From assembly GCA_013407085.1 (NCBI GenBank), contig JACCGJ010018286.1, positions 1 to 64,000 on the forward strand: DNA of 64,000 nucleotides. The letters are read 5' to 3'. A program made the translations under genes and the position numbers. This document shows, piece after piece, positions 45,901 to 56,114 of the stretch. The notes beneath the pieces are model-generated. The model worked only from the letters and a program-made list of their open reading frames with translations. It was not told the origin of the DNA and searched no databases. This DNA comes from Atriophallophorus winterbourni (taxonomy: Eukaryota; Platyhelminthes; Trematoda; Plagiorchiida; Microphallidae). Positions within the stretch are counted from its first letter, which is position 1. Every line of letters begins with the position of its first letter.

Positions 45901-48900
45901 ACGTTGAAACAGAATATCAATTTGGGTTCAATACGACTAGAAGTTATAAGGTATGCCTGAAATCAATAGCCGTACGCCAGGCAATGCTACGCGGTTGTGA
46001 ATTGCACTATGCTACGCTACCTTCCGGTTACCCGGTCTAGATAAGACTGTCACGATCCTGTTTTATTTGGTTGTTTAGCGCCATTCTAATATACAGTCAA
46101 TGATTATTATCTCCATAAGCTCTATTGCGTATTTACTCAGGCAACACTCGATCAGCTGACAGTATGAGATAACTGCTCCAATTAGACTTTACATTCTACA
46201 CCTCTATTTTCACGTTTGAAACGGCACAGGACTCGTGGATTAGTAGAACTGGTAGCATGCTGGTGTTATTATTATTATATTTGCACAATCTGATACAGAT
46301 ATAGTGCCGTTCAACATAAACAATGAGATGTACAAAGCGAGAAGGGGGTACAAAGCGTTGTCATAGGCATCGTTGAACGTAGGCATGATACTACACGGTT
46401 GCTTACACCGAAATAGGGGAGATTTCGTTTAGGGGGTCCCACCCCGAGCCTTTACCCACAAGGCAGTGGAGCGAGAGAGGTTCGCACCTATCGGTGGCCG
46501 GTGACCGACGAAGCGGTTCATACGCCCCTTTTCTGGGAATTTCCAGTTCGGAGCCCGATAACCCCGTTGATAGGTTGGTGACTTCAGTTTTTGCCTGGCA
46601 CCATACAATGTCCTTGGATAGGACAAGGGGCAGTGACTTTTGGAGCGGCGAGTCACATCCGCCGCGTCGTGATGTCATCATTGGATTTTTGTGGCTTTTT
46701 ATAGGGAGAACGCTTGCCAGGCGAAAACCCACCACACCCTCAGACACCACCGCCGAACCTTTCGCTGAGCTCGGAGAACCGAGCCCACCCAGCTGGCACC
46801 ACGTGGAGATATTTCGGCAAGCCAGCCATGCTGGTGTACACTGAATTTTTATTATTTTGCACGTATGTACAATCATGCATTATTTCGATACTGTGCTGCA
46901 AGCTGTGCTAAATTGATTTACCACCGGTAGTGAGCTGCATGCGGAAACACGATGAAATCTCACTGACATTTCTCTTTTCATTTCATCGTTATATCTGTCT
47001 AGACCCGCACTGTACTAGCCCACACACAATCTATGACTGTGTGGCGCTTTGTCTAGATCAGGCTTCATGCATACATACACGTTGCGTTTTACCATCAATA
47101 ACGAGGGTTAGCAAACATTTCACCCGCTTTGCGTATATTCCGTGTGATGACTTTCTCAGCTAATTAGCCAGCAGAGATACAACTGCAGAGGTAAACGAAG
47201 TTATCGACCAGTTTAAGTTTGGCGTCACAGATAGGTTTTAATGAGAGCCGAACCACTCCTATGTGTGTATTTTATGCACGGATGTGCAATCGTGCTAAAT
47301 TGGTTGGCCACTGGTGGTGAGCTGCGTGCTGAAACAGGCTAGAGTCTCTCTGCCATTTCTATTTTTCTTTCTCATATCTGTCTAGGCCTGGGCAACCTGA
47401 CAGTATCTCAGCCTACGTGCAGTCTCTGACTGTGCGGCACTTTGCCTGGATCAGGCTTGTGCTTTCATACCATATATGTATTTACATTTTTTATGTGCAA
47501 AACATATGCCATACTTTGAAACTTCAAGTGGCAAGCGGTCAGGGTTTGTCGCACTATGTGATGGTCATGTCCTGTAATATATATGTTGCCGTTTTTTGTT
47601 TGTTTGTATGTGTTCGTGTATATATCTGACATGTAAATAATGAAATTCTGCATGCTCTATCATATCCGAACACCTTTTAATCACTTTGAATTCACTCGCA
47701 CTTTTCTTTGTAAGTTTTTTTGTTTATTCCTCATTTTAGTATGGCGAATCACATGCTTTCATTGAGGAAATTTTGAATGATATTCACTTCATCATAAACG
47801 ATTTACGCCCGGAGCAAATTCACACCTTTTACGAAGCTGTTGGTGTGATTATCAGTGCCGAATCCACTCCCACCATCCAGAAAGACTACATTGAACGCCT
47901 CTTCAAGTTTCCAAATGAAGTAAGCTTCGGTCTCGTTTGAGTTCACTTTGTGATTGATCCGTAAACGATAATCTTTCTCTTTGTTTCAGATTTGGGATAG
48001 CATTCTGGCAAACGTTGCGTCCAATGTGGAACTGCTCAACGAAAATGAAAGAATCAAACAGCTGTGCAACATCTTGAAAACCAATCACAGCGCGTGCAGC
48101 TCGCTGGGACAGCCATACTTGGTGCAGGCAAGTAGTTATCGTTTACTGTCATTTTACAACCTATTCGACCCTGTCTCTACGAATCAGATTCCAGTTTCTT
48201 GTGAACCACGCATTGCGATATAGTTGCTCCCATAGAGGAGACTTTGCAAAATGACACAAACCAAATACGGAGGGTTTGTGACCGGCTAATATGTTAATGC
48301 TAGAGGATATCGCGACTATGGTGATGCAACATAGTGAAAATATGCATATGGGATATCACCACTTGTGTGTGTTATTTTCCTACTGGGTTACCTTTTCGAG
48401 CAAAATGAACTGGCAATACTGGTTGTGAAATTAGTTTTCGAACCGCTTACTTATCTCTAGTTCGGAGTGCGTCAAGTTATTAAAAAGCTTCATTTCGCCC
48501 TTGTGATACGCAACCCGATTATGTTTGGCTATTTGTTTAGAACAAAACCTTGATAACCCATCGATAATCAGTTCGTTGTACGAAATCTACCTTCAGAGTC
48601 TAACTTTGTTTGCCAGTTCTCCATCGTTTGAAAGCTAACTGAACTCAATCTTACGTTCTCCACCTGATGACGGCAATCAGCAAGAAACCGGCTGTGGTAT
48701 TTAATTTCATAAGATGTGAATAACTCCTTTTCTGTTCCTTATCAGGCGACTGGTGCTTGTGATTATCTCCGGTTAATTTTGCTCTAAGCTGTACAGATGA
48801 TATAATTTCAGCGACCGAACAGGGTGCTAGACTGTCCTAGTCATTTTTTCTACTATTGTTGATAAATGTGGTGGGTATGATGGTATGAAAGCACAAGCCT

Positions 48901-51900
48901 GATCCAGGCCAAGTGCCTAAGCAAGTTTCTAGGCCTAAGCAACCTGACAATATCTTAACCCACGTGCAGTCTCTGACTGTGCTTCACTTTGCCTTTGTCA
49001 AACTTGTTATTTCATTCATTTGACCCGGCGTCATCTGATAACTCATTGCAATCAGAAATCGGGGTTACTGGCTTTTAAGCGCATCATCCCCGGTTTGATT
49101 ATCCACAACTAAACGTTTCATCAACTGTTTCACTGGTTTTGTGCGATTTCTTCCGCCTATATATCCGCTTCCGACACTTCGTATACGACCTTCCGTTGCG
49201 GTCGCATTGAATCTCGCCCACCCCAATTAGAAACGAACTCAACCTAATTGGCATGTAAGATTTTTTCGAATTTGATGGTTTACTACAATAATGCTGTCGT
49301 TGTTACGGTCGGTTGAATACGACCTAGAAGCACAACTTTTGGCTTTCATATTTGAGTGTTAAGCTGCCGTGAACGATTTGTATGGTCTCATGGCGTTTAT
49401 TTATAATATTTATTCTTGTTTCAGCTTAGCCGTATCTATTTGGATATGTTAAACGTTTACAAGATCATGTCCCAAAACATCAGTCAAGCGTTGATGGTAA
49501 ACGGTGAAGCAGCCGCGTCACAGCCGCTAATAAAACACATGAGGGCTTTGAAGAAGGCTGTGTTGAATCTGTTGTCCTGTTGGATCCCACGCTCAACGGA
49601 TCCAGTGTTGGTGAGCTAAAATAAAGAGCATAATCTCACAGTTGATTGAAATTTGTTCTCAAATTTAATTTTGTTATTGTTTACCATGGAAACAGATCGC
49701 TGAGAATTTCGTCCCACCCCTACTGGAAGCTGTGACCGATGACTATCAACGAAACGTTCCCGCTGCTCGTGAACCGGAAGTCCTGAATTTGATGACGCAA
49801 TTAGTGCTACGCTTGAAGGAACATATATTGCCCACACTCCCACGAATCCTCGATGCCGTGTTCCAGTCAACTCTGGAAATGATCGATAAAGATCTGGAGG
49901 AGTTTCCAGAGCATCGGACCAATTTCTTCAGTTTACTACAGGCTGTGAATAACACTTGCTTTTCTGCACTGCTTAGTTTGACTCCGGACAAATTCAAGCT
50001 GGTTTTGGATAGTGTCATTTGGGCCATAAAGCATACGATGCGACAGGTTTGTGCGATTCACGTTTCTTTTTTGTAAGACTCGTTAATGTTTTTCCAAAAT
50101 TAATGGTGTGATTAAAATTTCGTGTGAACAAACCATACGAGATAATCAAAGTTCTACTTCAATGCGACTGTTAGCGTTCGCAAAACGAACCACAGTGTTC
50201 AAATAAACAATCACAAATTGGTTCTTGGTTAAGCGCTCAAAACGCATAGAAACCACCATAGTATAGTGTTGCTGGGGATGTGAGCAACACTATACTCAGA
50301 TGAGGTAATATTCCGCAGGTCAGACATGAAAAATGCGTATTCAGATATGTTTTATCTCGCCATCAATAGAATGCATTACTTACTTACTTTACTTTGTGCG
50401 GCTGGCTCCACGGGTGGATTAGCCGGCTTCATTGATGTCTCGGATCGCACCAGCCCACGCACGTCAATCGGAGGCGAGATCGTTGCAGATCGTAATCCAG
50501 TCTCGTTCCCACCTGCGAACTCCGTGGACGGTACGCAGACCCAGGGTGTCTACATCCTCTTTCACAGTTGACAGCCAGGTTTTCACTTGACCACCTTGCC
50601 GCCGACGCCAGGTGCGAACGGGTTTGGGGTCGAGGACGAGTTTTGGAAGTGCTGTGTCTGTCTTTCGGAGGACGTGGCCAAACAATTGCAGCCTTCGCCG
50701 TTGTATGTGAGCGGAAAGTGGAGATAGTCCGCTGCAACGCTCTCGTACGGCTGCGTTAGATACTCGGTCAGTATATCGGATGCCCAAGATTACCCTAAGG
50801 CACCAATGGTCGAACACTTCTAATGTGCGTACATCCTGTGACCTTAAAGGCCATGTCTCGCACCCGTAAAGCAGTACAGGGCGGATCGCTGCTTGATAAA
50901 CACGGGTCTTAGTTTTTAGGCTGATCCCGGGCTTGCGCCAAAGGGTGCCCTTCAACTGCAAAAACGCATTACGAGCACGATCGACCCTTAACTTCACTTC
51001 ATCGTGCACGCATGTGCAATCGTACAGTACTTCTGTGCTGTACGGCTAACATCGTGCTAAATTGATTGGCCATCGGTCGTGAGCTGCACGCTGAAACACG
51101 CTGGAGTCTCACTACCATTTCTACTTTCTATTTTCTCATATCTGTCTAGGCCTGGGCAACCTGACAGTATCTCAGCCCACGTGCAGTCTCTGACTGTACG
51201 GCACTTTGCCTGGATCAGGCTTGTGCATGCATTCATTCATCTTTCGCCTGACCATTGGGCAATATACTTGAGCCGAGGTATTTGAAGACTGGAACGTATT
51301 CAATCGGACAACCCTGGACGCGAAGTGGCTGGATGCCTGGTGTGTCGGAATAAAAAAATGCCTTGGTCTTAGCCGCGTTTATCTCAAGACCGACTTTCGC
51401 GGCAGTGGCACTAATGCGGTTTAAAACGCTTTGCAGCATTTCGGTATTGTCGCCCAGAACGACTATATCGTCAGCGTAGTCAAGGTCGGAAATCCATAGA
51501 TCCGTTTAAATTTGCACCCCTTGATACCCTGTTAACGCCTGGTTCATTGTCCAGTCTACGACATAGTTAAACATAACCGGCGATAGCGGGCAACCTTGCC
51601 TGACTCCTGTGTGCAAGTTAAATTCACGCGATTCTTCACCGTAGACACGAACCCGTGCCCTTGTAGAGCTGTAACAGGCTCTGATTAGGTTGACGAGCTT
51701 TAATGGAACCCCATCCGCTAGCATGATGTCCCATAAACAACCACGGTCTACGGAGTCGAAGGCTGCGCGGAAGTCAATAAAGCAAGCTATCGTTTGCTGT
51801 TGATACCGTGCACGGTGCTCGAGTATCCTGCGCAAAGTAAATATTTGATCTACGCAACCCATCCCAGGGCGAAATCCACCTTGGTTAACTCTGGTGCGCA

Positions 51901-54900
51901 GATTTCTTTCGGCGGAGAACCGATTAAGCAGGAGCGTTGCAAACACTTTAGCAGCGGTGTCGATTAGACTTATTCCTCGGTAATTGGAGCACACAGATTT
52001 ATCTCCACGTTTCGGCAGTGGTAGAATGATAGACATCCCCCAGTCTGATGGGAAAACTTCCGTCTCCCAGATCGAACAAAACAGCCGATGTAGCGGAGAT
52101 AATAATACGTCGGCACAGGCTTCAATAAGTTCAACGGAAATTCCGTCCTCACCTGGCGATACCATTCTGCATTCGTCGTAAAACACTTGATATCTCGTAT
52201 TCTGATGGTGCCTCGCAGTTGACCGGGTATTCACAGCTATATATCGGGGAAGTGAATACTGCATTGATAGATGACGGGCGGTTCAGTAGCTGACTGAAGT
52301 GCTCAACCCACCTATCTATCTTTTGATAAAGGTCAAATATCATCTGTCCTGACGAATCTCGAAGGTTCGTACAAAAACCACAGCTTCCAGATGCTCTGCG
52401 AATCAGGCGAAACAGTCGTCCAAAGTCCCCTATACTTGCTGCGGCTTCCATTTCGGATGCGGTTTCCGCCCAATATAGCTGACGATCCTTGCGGGCTGAT
52501 CGTGTAGCAGCTCTCCTAAGGAGGCGATAATCAGATGCTTGCTTTGCTTTGCTTTGTGCGACTATCTCCTCCTGGAGGATGAGTCGGCTTCAAGGAAGAT
52601 TCTTGGGAATTTGGGTAAAAAGCGGCGTCCCCAGCACCACTCGGCGTTTGTTCGAGTCAGCTTCTCTAGCGTTTGCACAACCAAGTGCGACCTGCAAGGC
52701 AGCAGGGAGTTGCCAGAAAGAGGTGTCTACCAGACTCTGTTCCAGGTTTTTCCTTAGGGTTTTCTCCCGAAGCCTTTCCCGCGATCGGGTATCCCACAAG
52801 GCAGCGGAGGTTTAAAATCAGGGTTTTCCTTCCCTTAGATGAAATGCCCTCCCAGGCTAACGAGCTCCATCTGCACGAAGCAAACTGGTTTTCAGGCTCC
52901 AGTCACTCGCCCTCGCCCCTTCCCTGTTGGTAGAAGCAGTTCCGTCGGGCCGGACGAGCCCCTCGTGGCAAGACAGAAGCTGGACTGGGTTGTCAAGGCT
53001 ATTGAGACGCATGCCATTTAGGAGATTTATAATTGGGAGCTTATCCCCACTGCCCACCCCGCTATGACAACATTTGGAACCTTTGCACCATGCATTCGGG
53101 CGTCTCTTGCCCGGGCAGAGAGCTCGATGGTGTTCTGAGAAATCCAATCTCGTCGGCGGCGAGATGCCGTGCCTAGGGTTTTTAGTGCTGCAGTCTGAGT
53201 AGCGGTCTTCAGTCTGGACCACTGTTGTTCGACTGATGCATCACTCCCATCCAACCGCTCAGCGATATCGTCAATGAGCTTTTTACGTTGGGCCGGGTTT
53301 CCTAAGGCTTCCAAGTTTAAGCGCTTCCTAGGAGTTTTCCTTTGGCGGTTTAGCAGGCGAAGTCGGAGCTGTGCGCGAACAAGTGTGTGATCGGTGCCTG
53401 CTGCGTTCCCTGTTTCGGCTCCACGATAGGACCTACAGTCGAGCACCGAAGACATCCAACGTGCGCGAATTAGAACATAATCGATCTGGTTCGCCGTTCT
53501 ACCAGCGTTCGAGTACCATGTGACCAAGTGTTTTTTAGGGTGCTGGAATTTAGTGTTACAGACGCATAGGTGATTGTAGGCCGCAAACTCGATCAGTCGA
53601 TCGCCATTCGCGCAGCGCTGCCCTAGGCCAAATTTTCCCAGGATTCGGTTTGTTGCGGAATCTGCTGATCCTGTACGAGCGTTCCAGTCACCAGCCACAA
53701 CCAGTACGTCGTTTCCAGCAACTTTATCGACTACGAATTGAAGTTGGTTATAAAGTCGTCTTTTGTAGTTTGTTTGGCTGATAGAGTTGGGGAATACACC
53801 GAAACGACTGTTATATTCAAAGGGTGACCCCTCAGCCGGACCACCGCGATTCTCGGGGATACAGGCATCCATGACATGAGTGCTTGTTTAGCATGGTCGC
53901 TGAGCGCTATCGCTACTCCATGCTGACCAGATCCATCCTCGGGCCCACTATAAAAAAGCCAATAAGTACGATCGACTCCGGGGACCTTGATCGATTTGGA
54001 TCCGTGTCCGGGAAGGCGGACCTCGGAAAGACAAGCAACATCTACTTGGTATTCCAATAAAAAGCGCATCGTGATTGCTTGACTACCGACATCAAGCAGT
54101 GTCCGTACGTTCCAGCATCGCAAGATGAAAGTCCTTACGGATATTTATGGCCCCAGCTAGCTTACTTTTCACCCTAGCCGCTGGGAGAGCCAAGGGCGCG
54201 TCGCGTCTCGGGAACGCCGTAGCAGAGAATAGAATGCATTGCTAGACAAAATTAAAAATAGCGACAGAGATTTCTTATTTGCGACTCGTGACACTGAATG
54301 GCGTGAGACCATGTTTCATTCACGACGCTTCACTTTGTTTCAATTAAGGCTACGAGACATTAACCGTTTAACCGAAACAATTGTTTGTGACTTGAAAGCA
54401 GACAGGTACGACCAACCCAGACACATGTGGAGAGGAGTTGAACCCATAGGGTTGAACGAAAAATCCGTCACACACATCCCACGACCAGTTTCGTGCTATA
54501 TGCACTCACCAGGTAGGTCCGACCATGTGGCCTTATTGGATGCGAATCATTTCGCGATTACGTTTAAATTACACTCAATATGACCACTATAGTTCTAGGC
54601 CTGGGCAACCTGGCAACCTGACAGTATCTTAGCCCACGTGCAGCCTATGACTGAGCGGATTATACTTGTGCTTCCAAACATAATTCGAGTTTATTTGTAT
54701 TTTTGCAGGTATCTGAGATTGGTTTGAATATTCTACACACGATGCTGAACAACATGGCAAATGCGAGTGTGGAACAACGTGCGGTGTTTTTCAAGACCTT
54801 TTTCATTGACATCATGCAGCACATGTTCGCCGTCATCACGGACCGATCACAAACTGGACGTGAGTTTTTTCCCGGTTGCACATTTGTCGTGATGGTGACG

Positions 54901-56114
54901 AGCTTCGCAATTGTGGTCCAAAATAAACAATATCAATCGTTTCATCTAAAAGCGGATTAGATATTTACGGTATTAGTGCAATGACTGTCACTATCATTAA
55001 CGACGTCATTACATTCGTTGATTTGCAAAATGAAGAATCTCTTGAGTTCACTCAGGCGTCATTTGCTGTCCAGGCATCCGTTTCTTTCAGCCCGCATCGG
55101 TTGCTGAGAAACTGCGCGTCATGGCACGCAGTGAGGATGCGTTTCAGCCGCCCCCCAAACAAGCATGTATCAATAGTCACTTTTTCACTTCGTGCCTGGT
55201 TATTTAGACTAAGATATCCTCACCATGAAGCCTCGTGGCCATTGCGAATGGTAATCATTTATTGCCCGAAGTGCAGCATTTCTGTACTGCGCAGGTAACA
55301 CCGTACTAAATCGTTTAGCCTAAGCTGCATGTGAAAACATGCTTGATTTTAGCTGCTATTTTCTCATTTTCTTTTATATCTGTCTGGACATAAGCAACCT
55401 GACAGTATAGCTCACGCGCAGTCTCTGACTATGCGGGAATGCTCCGATCCAGACATGTATGGTATGGTATGAAAGGACAAGCCTGATCCAGTCAGAGACT
55501 GCACGTGGGCGATAGTACTGTCAGGTTGCCCAGGCCCAATCTAGGGTTGTAATTTCATACATACATAGCTAATTATTTAGTAAGCAATATGGTGGGTTGT
55601 GGTTGATTAATCACAATTGCATTTAGGTTTCCAACTATAATCTTGATATTTACAGAAAAAACAGTTACGTGAAATGAATTGTGCATTATTTTTGTTTTCA
55701 GATTTGACCCTTCAAGCTTCGCTGTTGGCCTATATGTTCAAACTAGTCGAAGGTAATGTCATCACGGTTCCACTAGGAGATGTACCGGAAGGCCAGGAAC
55801 TACCCAAGGCAAATATTGCCTATGTGTACCAAACCTTGAGCCAACTACTCAAACAAGTATTCCCCCACTTGCAAGACGCGCAAATTCGAGTGTTTATCGA
55901 GGGTTTGTTCTCGTTTGACCATGATGTTCATGCGTTCCGTGAACACGTCCGCGACTTTCTCGTACAAATCCGCCAGGTCGCTGGCGAGGATTTGTCTGAC
56001 CTGTACCTCGAAGAGCGTGAGGCTGAGATCAATCGTGCTCAACAGGCCAAGCTCCAACGTCTGGCAGATGTTCCCGGTATTCTTGGGCCGTACGATTTTG
56101 AAATGATCGATTAA
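42992..56114 (+). CDS. XPO1: Exportin-1 (CRM1) nuclear export receptor, 13 exons
   Basis: Karyopherin that carries leucine-rich NES cargo and RanGTP from nucleus to cytoplasm. Exons: 42992-43280, 43317-43423, 43456-43861, 43896-43969, 44006-44311, 45105-45269, 45351-45749, 47740-47919, 47990-48127, 49425-49610, 49696-50046, 54709-54859, 55702-56114. The sum is 3165 nt, 1054 aa (human about 1071). Phases agree at every junction. The N-terminal importin-beta-like part (RQLLDFSQ-type start, then [18 protein letters not shown]) is followed by HEAT repeats, the acidic regulatory loop ([20 protein letters not shown]) and the NES-groove segment [16 protein letters not shown]. Its Cys507 aligns with human Cys528, the leptomycin B target. 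The C-terminal CRM1 domain ends in [13 protein letters not shown]. Introns 1-4 are 36, 32, 34 and 36 bp. Intron 9 has a GC donor (CAG/GCAAGT). Intron 11 carries an RTE-like retrotransposon. An acceptor-like TTTTTTCAG ends 21 nt before the ATG, so a 5' UTR intron or spliced-leader acceptor is possible. Confidence 0.96.
46268..46420 (-). repeat. SINE-like family B-related repeat, copy 2
   Basis: Second copy of the 39885-40030 repeat in the same orientation, in XPO1 intron 7 (GTGCCGTTCAACATAAACAA, GTAGGCATGATACTACACGG). The GAT-rich part differs. Confidence 0.6.
46421..46850. repeat. GC-rich non-autonomous element, XPO1 intron 7
   Basis: Sharp GC-rich island in an AT-rich intron. CCCACAAGGCAGTGGAG resembles CCCACAAGGCAGCGGAG in the insert at 52540-53080, so the two are probably related SINE-like elements. 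Both strands have open frames of 116-157 codons, but their content is proline/arginine-rich without motifs; I read them as non-coding. Confidence 0.5.
46857..47085 (+). repeat. SINE-like family A, diverged
   Basis: GCACGTATGTACAATCATGC, CTAAATTGATTTACCACCGG, TGTGTGGCGCTTTGTCTAGA, then CATGCATACATACAC. It is older than most copies. XPO1 intron 7. Confidence 0.72.
47276..47478 (+). repeat. SINE-like family A, internal deletion
   Basis: GCACGGATGTGCAATCGTGC joins directly to TAAATTGGTTGGCCACTGG, deleting about 30 bases of the head. It ends GCTTGTGCTTTCATACCATA. XPO1 intron 7. Confidence 0.82.
48658..48699 (+). ncRNA. Hammerhead relic (family D), XPO1 intron 9
   Basis: CTCCAC, intact CTGATGA, stem II GGC-AATCA-GC(A), GAAAC, then ACCGGCT where ACCGGTA is expected, and GTGGTA. 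The cleavage triplet and stem III are damaged. A family D hairpin remnant (CAGTTCGTTGTACGAAAT) lies about 75 nt upstream, the usual order. Confidence 0.62.
48877..49018. repeat. Two family A SINE halves head to head
   Basis: 48877-48918 is the reverse-strand 3' end (GGTATGAAAGCACAAGCCTG). From 48925 the forward strand resumes (TCTAGGCCTAAGCAACCTGA to AACTTGTTATTTCATTCATT). The pair can fold back on itself. Confidence 0.7.
50150..50310 (-). repeat. Family D remnant, XPO1 intron 11
   Basis: Reverse complement carries TTTGAACACTGTGGTTCG and a hairpin GTTCG-TTTTG-CGAAC followed by TAACAGT, as in family D. The ribozyme part is not recognisable. It lies 70 bp from the RTE insertion. Confidence 0.5.
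50464..51003 (-). pseudogene. RTE polyprotein C-terminal domain
   Basis: [56 protein letters not shown] and [16 protein letters not shown], the conserved post-RT region of RTE elements. It is open for 181 codons, separated from the RT only by the SINE insertion. Confidence 0.84.
51004..51235 (+). repeat. SINE-like family A, complete copy with target duplication
   Basis: TTCATC occurs at 50998-51003 and 51236-51241 and duplicates an Asp-Glu codon pair of the host RTE frame, so the insert is exactly 232 bp. It begins GTGCACGCATGTGCAATCG and ends GCTTGTGCATGCATTCA. This copy defines the family's boundaries. It post-dates the RTE insertion. Confidence 0.92.
51240..52530 (-). pseudogene. RTE reverse transcriptase
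   Basis: [92 protein letters not shown] (motif A), [19 protein letters not shown] (motif B), a YADDIV catalytic motif near 51460, and [12 protein letters not shown] frameshift lies near 52150. The frame passes through the SINE site: KDE before, DEVK after. Confidence 0.86.
52540..53080 (-). mobile_element. GC-rich SINE-like insert sharing the RTE 3' end
   Basis: Interrupts the RTE between [10 protein letters not shown] and [17 protein letters not shown]. On the - strand its 3' end is a small hairpin (CCTCC-AGGAGG) followed by GTCGCACAAAGCAAAGCAAA. The RTE's own 3' end has hairpin CCAC-CC-GTGG then GCCGCACAAAGTAAAG. Inside it has CTGCCTTGTGGGATACCCGA. It has no convincing protein. It is a candidate SINE using the RTE enzyme. 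Confidence 0.72.
53090..54123 (-). pseudogene. RTE endonuclease domain
   Basis: [14 protein letters not shown] start, [17 protein letters not shown] (catalytic Glu), [14 protein letters not shown] (Asp/Asn), [11 protein letters not shown] and [11 protein letters not shown] (final DH). One frameshift near 53750 splits it into 53731-54123 and 53027-53872. The linker after [10 protein letters not shown] is interrupted by the GC-rich insert. Confidence 0.85.
54464..54522 (-). repeat. Satellite/hammerhead fragment in XPO1 intron 11
   Basis: Reverse strand of a 233-bp monomer piece. The hammerhead at 54477-54518 has CTGGTGA for CTGATGA, stem II GTGC-ATATA-GCAC, GAAAC, ACTGGTC, GTGGGA. One core change predicts inactivity. 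It is an isolated piece more than 34 kb from the array. Confidence 0.68.
54594..54685 (+). repeat. SINE-like family A, 3' half
   Basis: TCTAGGCCTGGGCAACCTGG with a local duplication of GGCAACCTG, through GCCCACGTGCAGCCTATGAC. It ends 24 bp before XPO1 exon 12 and so lies close to its branch site. Confidence 0.72.
55270..55545. repeat. Head-to-head family A SINEs in XPO1 intron 12
   Basis: Forward copy 55270-55458 (AAGTGCAGCATTTCTGTACT to GATCCAGACATG), then reverse copy 55459-55545 (TATGGTATGAAAGGACAAGC to GGTTGCCCAGGCC). They meet at their tails (CATGTATGGTATGG). Confidence 0.72.

Larger units (their letters stand above)
50378..54227 (-). mobile_element. RTE-like retrotransposon with 13-bp target duplication
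   Basis: AATAGAATGCATT occurs at 50365-50377 and 54228-54240, bounding the element exactly. On the - strand it encodes an endonuclease and a reverse transcriptase, then ends in CGCACAAAGTAAAGTAAGTA (3' tail at the left). Two later insertions were removed to read it: a family A SINE (51004-51235) and a GC-rich element (about 52540-53080). It lies antisense in XPO1 intron 11. Its type matches RTE elements known in trematodes. Several frameshifts show that it is dead. Confidence 0.92.

Noticed and set aside
46403..46876. Overlapping open frames of 116-157 codons on both strands as genes
   Set aside because: They are open because the segment is GC-rich; no motifs are visible, and it shares CCCACAAGGCAG with the non-autonomous element at 52540-53080.
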